NCBI RefSeq assembly: GCF_001641265.1
Contig: NW_020167528.1
Coordinates: 62,001 to 126,000 of the forward strand
Source of the DNA: Pseudogymnoascus destructans
Taxonomy: Eukaryota; Ascomycota; Leotiomycetes; Thelebolales; Thelebolaceae
Direction of reading: 5' to 3'
Length of the DNA: 64,000 nt
A model generated the notes under the pieces. It did not search any database and was not told the DNA's origin. It was given only the letters and a program-made list of their open reading frames with translations. The translations under genes and the position numbers were made by a program. Each line of letters starts with the position of its first letter. Positions within the stretch are counted from its first letter, which is position 1. This document shows positions 45,222 to 55,615 of the stretch, piece after piece.

Positions 45222-47081
45222 ACGTGGTTTATCAGTACGTCGGACATATCAGTACCTTGGACACTTTTCATTGGCATTCTACTTTGAATATCAATAAATC
45301 AACCATAACATATTAAATTAACTATAACTAAGCGGAATCAGATGAACTAGACATATCTATAGCTTCTTGACAAGTTCGCGCATTATGACCAGCTTTTCCA
45401 CAGATCCCACAGCATCGCCTAGACGGTTGCCCCTCCTTGCGACTACCCCCAACTGCACGTACGTCGCGTCGTACCTGCTCATCCACATCCTTCTGTGCGA
45501 TAATAGCCTGTGCATCCTCTACTATAAGTGCACCTCCTTCACGGACACGAGCCTTTTTAGCCCTGCGGCGTTTGCTAAGGGCTTCGTTGGCTGCTCGAAG
45601 GGTACGTACCTCAGCAGACAGAAGGGTGTTCTCATGTGCTAGTCGCTCCATACCCTTTGCCAATGCAATAACTGTCCTGAAGAGTGGAGTTGGCGAGCTT
45701 CCTTGGTGACGGGCAATTCGATTTCGAACGAGGGTTGTTTGTGAAAGAGCTTCAGTTGGGTTGGAAGGGGTCTGGGAGACCCAAGGGTTGGTGTTGGCAG
45801 TAGAGGGTCTAGAGGGAGTTGGAGTCCGTAACCTCACGTCAAGCTTTGAAAGCACTGCTTGCGGGTCGAAAGGCACTAAGCCAGCTCCGCGGAACCCGGA
45901 CTGGGCGTTTTGGGCTGTCATGGATTCCAGATATGCTGCTCTAAAGGCGAGAAAGAACTCGACCTTGGTAATGTGGTTGATATGAGCCTTAATGAAGGTC
46001 TCAATCTGCCGACCATATGCCCGCTTCAACACACTAAAGCACCCGACATCAAGTGGCTGAGTTAAATGAGACGAGTGGGGAGGTAGTCCAAGAGTTATAA
46101 TGTTGTGTGCCTTGCAGTACTCTTGGAACTCAGCCGATTCATGACTCTCGTGCCCGTCTAACACCAGCATTCGATATGGACCCCTTGCACGAACAGCAGT
46201 ATGTTTGTCGAAGTGTTTCAACCATTCTAGACCTGTCTCATTGTTTGTCCATCCATTGCTTGTCAGTTTAACAACCCAGTTGTGTGGAAGGCCGCCGTCT
46301 GTATACCAATTTGCAAGATGATTCTTGCCTTTAACTACCAAAAATGGAGGAATACTCCAGCCGTCACTGTTGATACAAGCAATCGCTGTAGCCCATTCCC
46401 GATTCCCTGGCTGAACTGCCTTACCTCTGCCAAGTCAATCTGCACGGGTAACAACCATTGCAGGGCAAATCACACCCATCATAAACCCAGTTTCGTCAAA
46501 GTTATAGAAGTCGCAGTCCAAAACACCATATTTTGCCCTCATATTTTCTACTAGTCGAAACTACGCGCCAATTAGTTCAGGATCTTCGCACAAGGCCCTT
46601 TGGAAGTCGTAAACGCGATTAAAACGCGTCTTTAATTCTGGACGTCGTTGTACAAATTGGTGGGCCCAGAGCTTCCCGACGCGCCTCCCTCCACGCGATT
46701 CGAGTATAAAATTTGCCATATCTTCTACACCAGCAAGCCGGGGTGCAAATCCTCTTGAATCCATATCAAGTATATTCCGAATAACCACCTCCTCTTCTAG
46801 TATAGTTAATTTCATCATTGCAGGCCGGCGTTCGTAGACAGTAGTTCAGCCGTTCATTCTGTCGCAGAGTGTAGAATGAGGTACTTCATAGAGCTTAGCA
46901 GCCTTCCGACGACTTAGATTTTTTGATGTTCGGATAGCCTCGATAGCTAGAATGATTTTTGCTTCTTGGGTAATCACTGACATAATAAAAGGTGGAAAAA
47001 ATGCGTTGTGAAGTTAGAGGGTAGGAAATTTGGGAAAAGTGTCCGAGGTACTGATATGTCCGACGTACTGATAAACCACGT
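45222..47081 (-). mobile_element. pogo-type DNA transposon (pogo2) nested in the solo LTR
   Basis: Terminal inverted repeats of about 48 bp begin ACGTGGTTTATCAGTACGTC and are flanked by TA at 45220-45221 and 47082-47083. The 1860-bp element carries one transposase gene. The sequence on either side rejoins as continuous LTR-A sequence by comparison with copy 1 at about 6860. Confidence 0.92.
45328..46983 (-). pseudogene. pogo2 transposase (DD35D) with a C-terminal zinc knuckle, three nonsense codons
   Basis: The frame runs 551 codons from the ATG at 46983. In order it has an HTH (MSVITQEAKIILAIEAIRTS), a Tc5/CENP-B-type segment and the DDE core, with D163 in FDETGF, D276 in LVLDGHES and D312 in QPLDVG. 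A coiled region follows and, unusually, a CCHC knuckle CGICGKAGHNARTC near the end. Stops interrupt the frame at codons 46 (TGA, 46848-46846), 141 (TAG, 46563-46561) and 183 (TGA, 46437-46435). All are single C:G to T:A changes from plausible CGA or TGG codons. There are no frameshifts. Confidence 0.88.
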
Positions 47082-47828
47082 TATACATATTTTGGCTTGT
47101 CACACCAACAACAAGAGCAATACTACTCAACGATTGCTACAACCATCTATGATTCATTACACGTCATTGCTCCTTAGTTACTGGGCCGATATGACCACAT
47201 AGCATATCTCTACAACCCTCTATGATTCATTACATGACATCACTCCTTAGTTATTGGGCTAATACTACACATGACATATCTCTATCAACTAGAGGCCTAG
47301 GAACATGAACGATAGCTCGGAAAGCTTCTGCAACCATCTATGATTCATTACCCACAAGATTGGTTAAGTTATGACATAATTTGTCTATAGGGCGTATGGA
47401 AAGTCTTGGAAAATGATAGAACTACACTCCTTTAGCATAAATAGGATTGCCCTTTCCTTAAGAAAGGGCAAGCAGACAATACAGTAAATCGACTATCACA
47501 TACTTCCACGTCTTTTCCAAGCTTCCAAGCATTGATCTTGTTACTCCTTGTTTCTGAAAAGTCAGTGAGGTGCTAACCTCTGACTTATCCCTGAGTTCTA
47601 AGACTCAACATTTGTTACAACTTGTCTAAACCACTCCACTATATCATACACCTGATTGCTGCGTTGTGGAATAGTCTAAGCTACGACCCTTTGGCTCTTT
47701 TTCCTAAGACAGTGTGTTGTCTTAGTAAAACCATCCCTTCCTTGGGTGGCTAGATTCTCACATCTGGTGCACCCACCATTACACATGCGTCATGGGGGAC
47801 CGACGGTTCCAAACTGCCGGTCTGAAGA

Positions 47829-47862
47829 TTTTCCAACCTGGACCACGGTCCGGGTTGGAAAA
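47829..47862. repeat. Imperfect 34-bp palindrome in a hairpin-rich stretch
   Basis: TTTTCCAACC and GGTTGGAAAA enclose GGACC and GGTCC. Just outside, CCGGTCTG and CAGACCGG face each other, and a further pair ATCACATGTT/AACATGTGAT lies at about 47925-47956. The stretch 47784-48230 between solo LTR and transposase fragment has no coding potential. Confidence 0.8.
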
Positions 47863-48115
47863 CCAGGCTGAACCGCCCAGACCGGTGTGGTTCCCCAGTG
47901 GTTTCTTGGCAAACTGGTAACTATCACATGTTCGATTGAGTGGTATAACATGTGATGGGCTGCCAATTTTATCTATATAATTCAGGTTGTAGAGGTTTTT
48001 TATTGGAATTCTGCGCCTATCTACTTTGGCCTTGTTACGATATCAAGTGCGCCTTGCAGCTCGAGTAGGGGTTCAGGGGTGTGGGGAGCTTTCCGGGGTT
48101 GGAGCAAAGTTTTCA

Positions 48116-48169
48116 GTTGTGGAGTGAATTCTCAGAACTGGTCTCGCTAAAGAGAATTCACTCCACAAC
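48116..48169. repeat. Perfect 18-bp inverted repeat with 18-nt loop
   Basis: GTTGTGGAGTGAATTCTC (48116-48133) and its exact reverse complement (48152-48169) surround an 18-base loop. It may be two abutting transposon termini or a hairpin. No TA or other target duplication could be assigned. Confidence 0.85.
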
Positions 48170-48230
48170 AACATAGCTGTATACAGATTGAGCCACTGCT
48201 CGAGTGCTCCTCTTCTCTTTCCTTCCTTCT

Positions 48231-49161
48231 CTAGATTGAGTTTAATTCATAATACCCAACTGGCGCCCTATGCCTTGGTGAACCGTGACAATCATGACGT
48301 GCAAGCTCTCCTGCAAATATACCTGCCTTTGCTCCTTTTATAAATGCCTGAAGTGATTCCCATTGATCTATAGTTGTAGTTTCTATATCAAAGATTTGGA
48401 GAAGATAATCTCCATGGCATACTAGCTTCTTTGGATCTTGTGGAGTATTGCTAAAATCTGATTCTTTGTGAGGTTGGGAGAGAAAGGAATCTGTATCTTC
48501 TGGCTGTATTGGTGATGAACTTGAAATGTCGATTTCGAAGGGCTTGAATTCAACAACCTTTTGCAGGGGTATATCTGGATTAAATGGTACAATGCCTGAT
48601 TTTCGAAATGCAGAGAGGATTGTAGTTCTTGTAAAGGTTAGATAATGCATCTCTTGAAGTACATGAAAAAACTCAACACGGTCAAATGTCATATCGCCAG
48701 TTCTTGCAGATCAGTCAACCATTTGCGAATGATAGTGTTTGAAAGGTTGGAAAACTTGAACATCAAGTGGCTGAAGTAAATGAGTTGAATGAGGTGGAAG
48801 GCAGAATGGGATAATTTGATTTGAAGAGCATAATCAATGAAGTCTTTTGTAAAATGAGAGAGATGTCCGTCAAGAAGGAGAAGTCGATATGTTCCATTTA
48901 TTCCTTCCTTTGAATAGAATCAAAATGCTTCAACCATTGTAAAGCAATCTCATCATTTGTATAGCCAGAATCAGAAACTGTAATTGTAATCCGAGAGTTA
49001 AAATTTGTAGCAATCCATTTTGAGGAAATAACTTGAGCAGCAACAATCATATAAGAGGGAATATATCTACCTCTGCCACTTATACACTCGATAGTTGTAA
49101 GTGACTCTCGATTATCAGCAGATGGTATATATGCCTTGTGTTGTTGTATATGAGTTATCAC
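48231..49161 (-). pseudogene. Degraded DDE transposase fragment
   Basis: Pieces in shifting frames resemble fungal DDE-1 transposases. They include ESLTTIECISGRGRYIPSYM and IALQWLKHFDS; then LLLLDGHLSHF (second acidic residue); then HLLQPLDVQVFQPFKHYH (third); and an AFRKSGIVPFNPD segment typical of the C-terminal part. At least two frameshifts and one in-frame TGA separate them. The N-terminal third, with the first catalytic Asp, is missing where copia sequence begins near 49165. Confidence 0.75.
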
Positions 49162-49380
49162 AAGTGTGTGTGGCTATAGATGATCAAAAACAGGAGTATG
49201 GGAGTATGTCGACCCTTCTTCAGAAGACACTCCTACACTCCTACTGCCTATTAGGCCTATTCCAGAGTTCGTATGAAGTGGAGTAGTCCCTCAAACAGCC
49301 CCTAAGACTGCTACTTGGGTATCGACAAGAGCAACATCAAGCCAGACTGCTCAACCGACAACTGAAGACCCTCCACCAAG

Positions 49381-50516
49381 AGTCCCAATTTCGTACGGAT
49401 CTCTCACAGTCAATAAAAAAGAAGAGCTTCGAAACCTACAACTTGACTTCCAATACGAATGAAAAATATGGGAGAAGAAGGAGGAAGCAATTCAGGGGCT
49501 ACGGTCGAAGATTCAAGAAACTATCAAACGGGAATTTCTACCCTACACATACAATTGTGATACTCCGTACGAAATGCTTGTTAAGCTTAAGGACCATTTT
49601 GCACCAACCTCTAGAGCTAGGCTCGAAGAATGGAGGCTAGAATGGGCAAAAGCCCCGAAAACACAAAAAGGGGTAGACATGGAGGAATGGCTTCTAAAAT
49701 GGGAGACACACTACTCCCTAGGCCGTACGCTTAATGCACCAGAAAGTAATTGATCCTCACGACGCAATATACTACTTCCTAAATGCAATAGGACCGTGCG
49801 AATTTTGAGGACCATGGACTGCAAAACTCAACAAAGGGACAAAATCATATGAGTTTGAAGAGGTCGTATGGACCTACTGAGTCAATAAGAGACAGGCAAA
49901 ATATGACCAGAAGCCTCGGGGGGAACATGGAGTTTTTGCAACGCAAGAAGGAGAAAATGAGGCATCTGCTACACTTCAAGACCGTACGAACTTGCCACAA
50001 CAAGGTCAAGGTAATAGAAGAAAGAAAAAGGAGGCTCGAACAGACTGCCCTTGTGGGACAATCCATATGTGGAAGGACTGCCTCTACGTTATGAAATCAA
50101 AGCGTACGAAGTCATGGAGACCAAATAAGGATATTGAGGCAAAAGTGGACGCCTATGTAAGTGAGAAGCCTGGTCTCCAATACAGCATACAGAAAGCAGA
50201 GAAACAGAAAAAGGCGAAAAAAGGACAACCATGTACGAACGATCCACCAGTCTCATTTGCAACAGCCTTTCAAGTCTCTCAAGGCCTTACCCTCTCAACA
50301 TACAAGCTTGCAAGAAGCACCATACTTGATTCTGGAGCCACAATCCACGTCTGCAATGACCGTACGAGGTTCTACAACCCTAAAGGAAGCAGAGGAAAGC
50401 AGCTACCTTCTCGCAGGGGACCAGAGAATTCAGATAGAAGGATTTGGGTCAGTAGACATCCAAGTACAGATAGGAAAGGACACGAAGTCTGTACGAACTA
50501 TTACCCTTTAAGATAA
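49381..50516 (+). pseudogene. copia gag and protease remnant
   Basis: A gag-like segment (IQETIKREFLPYTYNCDTPY, then VKLKDHFAPTSRARLEEWRL) is followed, after stops, by the zinc knuckle CPCGTIHMWKDC and the aspartic protease motif TILDSGATIHVCND. Stops occur within gag (for example after LDFQYE and GPCEF), and the protease region has a frame change near 50390. Confidence 0.7.
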
Positions 50517-51561
50517 AGCCCTTGTCTCGTCTTTCCACACCTCTGTCACCTCCTTGAAGCGCTTTATCCAAAAAGGAGTCCATTGGAACACAGCTGCAGA
50601 AGGTCTTACGTATGGAGGAAAACCATTAGTAATCCATGGCCAATGGGTTCTAGAATATATCAAAAATGAGAACTTCATTAGCCCACCAACAGCCCTCTTA
50701 ACTACAGAGGAAGTCCAAAACATTGTTCTAACCTCGTACGGACCATGAAAAGACCTTACAGGCACAGCAAAGGAGTGGCATAACCGTATGGTCACCATAA
50801 CCAAAATGCAATAAAGAAGCTTCAGAAGGAGGCTCAGGGGGTTCTAGTCGCAAGCCTAGAATCATATGACACAAACTGTGAGGTTTGCCGCCTTACACAT
50901 GCAACAAAGATCATCTCTTGAAGATCTACACCAAGATCAAAGATCCCTTATGAGAAGGTACACCTCGATCTAATCCAGATGCTAGAAGCGTACAATGGTA
51001 GTACGCAGGTCCTACACTTCCAGTGTGATTTCTGCCATATGAACCATGTCTATACTATTAAGGATAAGACACAAGAAACAGTTTTACAAACGATTAAAGA
51101 TTTTGTAAGCTACGTATGGAGGCGATGGGGTTACAAGGTTAAAATCTTCTTCCTTGATGGCAAGAGATCCCTAGGAAAGGAATGGGATAACTGGGTAAAT
51201 GATGAAGGGTACGAAATCCAGAATACGCCACCCTATACAGCTGAGCTGAATGGGGGAATAGAACGATCAGGCCATACTATAATCACCCGATCGAGAGCAC
51301 TTAAGGAAGCCGGAAACCTACCACAAGGCATATGGCCAGAAATATTCAGGACAGCTGGATACCTGGTGAACATATCTCCCTCAGCCGTTATTGATTATGA
51401 CACTCCGTACGGACTTCTACTTCAGTCCCTACCATTACAGCTCCAAAAGCCAGAGCTCACTAAGCCTATACTCTCTCATATTCGAGCCTACGGGTGTAGG
51501 GCCTATGCACTTCTTCTTAATAAGCCAAAGCTTGAGAGAATAGAAAGGAATGCCCAAGTAG
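50517..51561 (+). pseudogene. copia integrase remnant
   Basis: A pre-integrase fragment (KEWHNRMVTI) precedes the integrase core at 50979-51561, with CDFCHMNHVYTIKDK, FFLDGKRSLGKEWDNW and ELNGGIERSGHTI supplying the probable D, D and E. The frame ends at NAQVGY, where the solo LTR interrupts. Confidence 0.75.
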
Positions 51562-51566
51562 GTTAC

Positions 51567-52041
51567 TGTAACGCTGACTTCTAAACGATAGAAGACACAG
51601 AGGTTCTCTTGCGTACAGACTTACTTATCAGAGGAGGCAGGGGATCAGACACAAAGGCTTCAAGTAACACGTTACTAGTATATAACAAATACTGTATTGA
51701 GTTGAGCACGAAGCTCCTATCTAAGGAAATACTATCTACTTATATAGTGGCGTCGTGCCTAGTGGACTCTTGGGAACTCACTCGAGTCCTCGGAGTCCTG
51801 GACTCTTAGGACTCTTCTCATCATCCTGCGAGTCCATCACGTGCCTAGTGGACTCCTGGGAACTCACTCGAGTCCTCGGAGTCCTGGACTCTTAGGACTC
51901 TTCTCATCCTCCTGCGAGTCCGTCACGTGATACTTTCGGAACTACTATTCCCCGCTGCCCCTCCAGGTACCAGGGCCGGTCTCATGCGACCTCCCTCCTT
52001 CCTGTCCTGTAGTTGGCCAGCCTTCTTGTTCCGTCGTAACA
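51567..52041. mobile_element. Solo LTR, family B (475 bp), inserted in copia
   Basis: The termini TGTAACGCTGAC and CCGTCGTAACA are flanked by a perfect GTTAC duplication at 51562-51566 and 52042-52046. Leaving it out rejoins the copia frame as QVGYLVGYNSTN. It contains two tandem copies of an about 86-bp unit (about 51750-51930) rich in GAGTCC/GGACTC. Confidence 0.92.
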
Positions 52042-52046
52042 GTTAC

Positions 52047-53714
52047 CTAGTTGGCTATAACTCTACAAATATCTATAGGATATGGGCACCACAACTTAAA
52101 AGGGTTATAGCTACAAGGGACGTTATGTTTGATGAGACAAAGGTCTATGACCCCTCATACGAGGTTCCTATCCTAGAGATAAACCTCCAGAAGACTGTCC
52201 AGGTAATTGAATTACCTGATCTTCAAGGAAAGGAGGGTGAGAATTATGAAGAAGAAGAACAGACCCAGGAACCTACACAGGAAACGCCAACTCCGTACAA
52301 AATGGAGACAACAGAACAAGCCCCCCCTCAAGAGGAACAGCTTCAAGAAACCCAACATAAGGAAAAGCAAGCCCAAATAGGAGATACCCAGCTCTATACA
52401 CCAGAAACGACCCCAGAATGCTCAGAAGACAACGTACGGAGACATGAGGTCTACCTTGCAACCATTGCTCATCCAGAGTCAAAAATAAGCCTACACCAAG
52501 CTTTTATTGTTGGAACTGATTTCCAAAAATGCAAAGTGCACCATACGGACCTACCAGCAGCTCCGAAGTTCTGGAATCAGCTTAGAAACCACTCTCATAG
52601 GCTTGGGTTTCAAGCTGCAGCTACAAAAGAAATTACAGACCTAAGAAAGCAAGAAACTTACTTCAGTACCAGACAGCTCTGTACGAAGCTTTGTGATCCC
52701 ACTTATGTGGGTATTTACATACAAATTCAACGACAATGGCTACCTTGCTAAATATAAGGCTAGGCTTGTTGTAAGAGGAGACTTACCATGTTACTCTATT
52801 CATGATGAGATGTACGCAGCTACCCTTGCTTCAAAAACCTTCTGAGCGCTTATGGCTATCACAGCCTACTTCAACCTAGATACAGAGCAATTAGATGCAG
52901 TAAACGCATTTACAAACAGTCGAATTGATGAGGAGGTCTATGTACGATGTGCAGATGGGTATGAGGAACAAGGAAAATGTTTGAAACTCAACAGAGCCCT
53001 CTATGGACTTCGGAGGTCACCACTCCTATGGTTCCGGGATTTTTCAGAAACACTTACAGACCTAGGCCTTGTATGGGTCCCAGAAGCTCAGTGCCTTTTG
53101 TATCACCTAAGATTATTGTATTCTTCTATGTTGATGATATCTGCATTCTAAGCCACCCAAATCACAAGGCGGAAGCTATAGAGTTCCGTACGAAGCTTAT
53201 GGAAGCATATGAGTTCCGTGAAATAGGAGAGCTTCAATGGTTTCTAGGAATAAGAATTATACGGGACCATACTCAGAAAACCCTATGGCTATGCCAGGAC
53301 TCCTACATTGATAAGATCACGACTACGTATGGAGTTTCCTCTACACGGTCATGAACACCAATGGTGAATGACAGTCTTCTACCATTTGATGGACAGGCAG
53401 ATAAGCAAAAAATCGATCTTTACCAGCAAAAAGTCAGGTCTGTAAACTACGCTGCAGTAGTAACAAGACCTGATGTGGCCCGTACAACCCAAAAACTATC
53501 AGAATTCCTTGTTAATCTAGGACCGGACCACATACAAGCAGTTGACCATCTACTCCTATACCTTAAGGAGACTAAATATCTAGCTCTTCAGATCGGACCT
53601 AATATTGACGAGCCACGCTTCCAATGCTCTAGTGATGCCTTGTATGCAGATTGCGAGTTTACTAGAAAGAGTACAGAGGGGTATTTGTTTACTTTATTTG
53701 GAGGAGCAATAGAC
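52047..53714 (+). pseudogene. copia reverse transcriptase and RNase H remnant
   Basis: After the solo LTR the frame continues to the connecting region. A frameshift near 52700 leads to YLAKYKARLVVRGD, then QLDAVNAFTNSRIDEEVY, LNRALYGLRRSPLLW, the catalytic FFYVDDICILS and FREIGELQWFLGIRI. RNase H begins with CSSDALYADC and stops at FGGAID where gypsy2 entered. Stops or shifts lie near 52845, 53115 and 53352. Confidence 0.8.
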
Positions 53715-53729
53715 TGTTATGAGGAATAG

Positions 53730-54033
53730 TGTAAGGGTTTAGGTAGACAGCGTGCTAAGACCGTAGGTTCGAGTAGCCAGTATCGTATTCAACAATCTAA
53801 TCTCTGAGCCCTTCCTAGTAGGGGGCTCAGCTACTTTATCTACTCCCCCGGAGTCGGGCCCCCGCCGTCTCGGTTGCGAGTCGGAGCCACGACAACAGCC
53901 TAATAGCAGCCTAAGGCCCTAAGGCCCCCCTAGCAGCCTTAGGCCGCTAGAGGCACCGTAGCGGGACGTCTCCGACGCGGGACCGCAACCAGCTCCCCCT
54001 TCCTACTGACCTCCTCTTAACCTACCCGTGACA
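53730..54033 (-). repeat. gypsy1 3' LTR
   Basis: 304 bp with TGT...ACA ends on either strand. It is the 3' LTR because the pol genes read leftward. It is also the sequence immediately upstream of the opposite-strand gene at 54442. Confidence 0.93.
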
Positions 54034-54036
54034 ACA

Positions 54037-54047
54037 CTCCCCCCTCT
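54037..54047 (-). other. gypsy1 polypurine tract
   Basis: On the coding strand AGAGGGGGGAG ends three bases before the 3' LTR, the position used to prime plus-strand DNA synthesis. Confidence 0.7.
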
Positions 54048-54441
54048 AGAGTCCGGGGCCCTACGGACATGCCATTGCTTCAGTGGCAGCCCTTGGTGGA
54101 ACAGCGTTGGTCATTAGCGGCCTGCCGTCGGTTCGGGGGAGGCTCGTTAATAGACGTGAAGCCGAACTTAGCGTCACGTGACCTAGCTACTCCGTTCCTC
54201 CGTTTCCTTTATTCCAAGGCCTGCTTTAAGGCCGGAATTGGGCGCGCCTTTGACGCTATGGCACTAGGCCAGAACCGGCCTACCTACCTTTGTTCCAAGG
54301 CGCGCGGTAGGCGCGTGTTGTCCCCGCGCACGTGACCTACCCTCCACACAAAGGAGTAAGCGGCCTCAAAACACCTTCCTCCCCCTCCTCCCTCAACCTT
54401 CCAATTCATCTAACTCCACCGCTGCCCCCGCCACCACCACC

Positions 54442-55615
54442 ATGTCCGGCTCTCAAGAGAGCACTGAAACCGTCGGCGCCCTTAAGGCGCAAGAGAACCG
54501 TTCCGTCGCCGGCCACACGGCCACCATGAGTGAGTGCCCCTTTTTCGTTTCCTCGTTTGGGCGTTTCCTAACGTTCTGGAGCTCCATCTGGCTGGGTGGC
54601 GTTCGGGTCGCCTCCCCGCCCTGTCCCGGCCCCCCGTTTCTCCTTCTGCGCCCCCGTGCGCTCTGGTGAGTCCTTTCCTTCCGTCTTTTGGTTTCTCGTC
54701 GTGTTTCCTAGGCTTCTTTGTGGTAGGTGATGGGTTCTTGGGCCGTGGCTAACATGTTTGGCAGAATCTGGCGGTTTCCCGTCCGTCCCTGGTCCGACCC
54801 CCGCCGTAACTCCCGCCTCCTCCGCCACTACGCCTGCCGCTCCTGTCTCGCCCATCGTTTCCCCGACGTCTCCGGTCGAGGAGACCTCCGAGGAGGAAGA
54901 TGTTGCCCCGCGCCGCTCCTCCCGCAAGAGGAAGCGCGCCGAGTCCCCTGAGGAGGGCTCCGTGGCCAGTGGGACTTCGTCCTCGTCCTCTGACGGCGAC
55001 TCGTCCTCGGACGAGGGCGGGGACCCCCACCGCGCGCTGCTTCGTGTGTGCTGCCTGCGCTGCGCGAAGTATTTGGCGAAGTCGCCAGAGTTCTCGTGTG
55101 TCTTCCCCGCCTCCTCGACGAAGTGCACGCGCTGCACTCATCTTAAGGACAAGTGCGTCCCGGTGAGTCTCCGGTCCGGTTCTTGTCTTGGTCTTCTGTT
55201 TTGGTTTCCCTTTTGGGTCCTTTTTCTGCGGAGCGTTAGCTAACGCTCGTTTGGGCAGATCCCTCCTGCCGTCGCCGCCTCCGTCCGGGACCTGCTGGCG
55301 CTGCAGTCGGACTTCGGCGCTGCCGTGGGTGGCGTCCGCGTTGGCCTCCGCGCCCGCATCGTGGCTGCTGCTGCCACCCTCCCTGCGGAGGTTCGCGTGG
55401 CTGTCTCTGTGGCGCCTTCTGCGGCGGAGATGAGCGCCGCCCTCCTCCGCAACTCGGAGGAGACGCTGGTGGTCCTCCGCCAGATGCAGGTACGTTTTCC
55501 CCCTTCCTCCTCCCATCCTTGACCTTCGGCTCCTCTGGTTGCTAACACTTTGAAGCGTAGCATGGCTGCTCTCGCTGCGGGTGGGAGGAAGGGGAAGGGG
55601 AAGAAGCGGGGGTAG
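54442..55615 (+). CDS. Antisense four-exon gene inside gypsy1, cysteine-cluster protein of unknown function
   Basis: Exons 54442-54529, 54765-55162, 55259-55489 and 55556-55615 join in frame to 258 residues, on the strand opposite gag-pol. All donors are strong (GTGAGT, GTGAGT, GTACGT), and GCTAAC branch-like motifs precede each acceptor. Residues 65-75 are acidic. RKRKR at 83-87 is a candidate nuclear signal, and 98-116 is a Ser/Asp run. A six-cysteine cluster spans C126-C160 with spacing C-x2-C-x11-C-x8-C-x2-C-x6-C, like a Zn2Cys6 domain with a longer first loop. An Ala/Val-rich helical region and a basic tail (RKGKGKKRG) follow. The last acceptor could instead be 5 bases downstream, giving a different tail. 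Similar Cys-rich proteins occur in fungal genomes as far as I recall; no function is assigned. Confidence 0.72.

Larger units (their letters stand above)
45136..47783. mobile_element. Solo LTR, family A, copy 2, carrying a nested pogo-type element
   Basis: The ends match copy 1 (TGTCATACTGAC ... CACCCACCATTACA), and a perfect CATGC duplication flanks it at 45131-45135 and 47784-47788. Removing the nested transposon (45222-47081) and one TA leaves 786 bp. Compared with copy 1 it lacks about 150 bp between the motif ATGACATAATTTGTCTATAGG and GTATGGAAAGTC. Confidence 0.9.
49165..53714 (+). mobile_element. Decayed Ty1/copia retrotransposon, 5' end uncertain, 3' end cut by gypsy2
   Basis: The domains run gag, zinc knuckle, protease, integrase, reverse transcriptase, RNase H, which is the copia order. 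All are on the plus strand and broken by several stops and frameshifts. I could not identify the 5' LTR. The 3' part ends inside RNase H at FGGAID, where the TGTTA terminus of gypsy2 begins (53715). A solo LTR sits at 51567-52041. CGTACG-like motifs recur through the element (see findings). Confidence 0.8.

Noticed and set aside
53755..53790. tRNA-like GGTTCGAG in the gypsy1 LTR
   Set aside because: It is part of both LTR copies and no cloverleaf forms around it.
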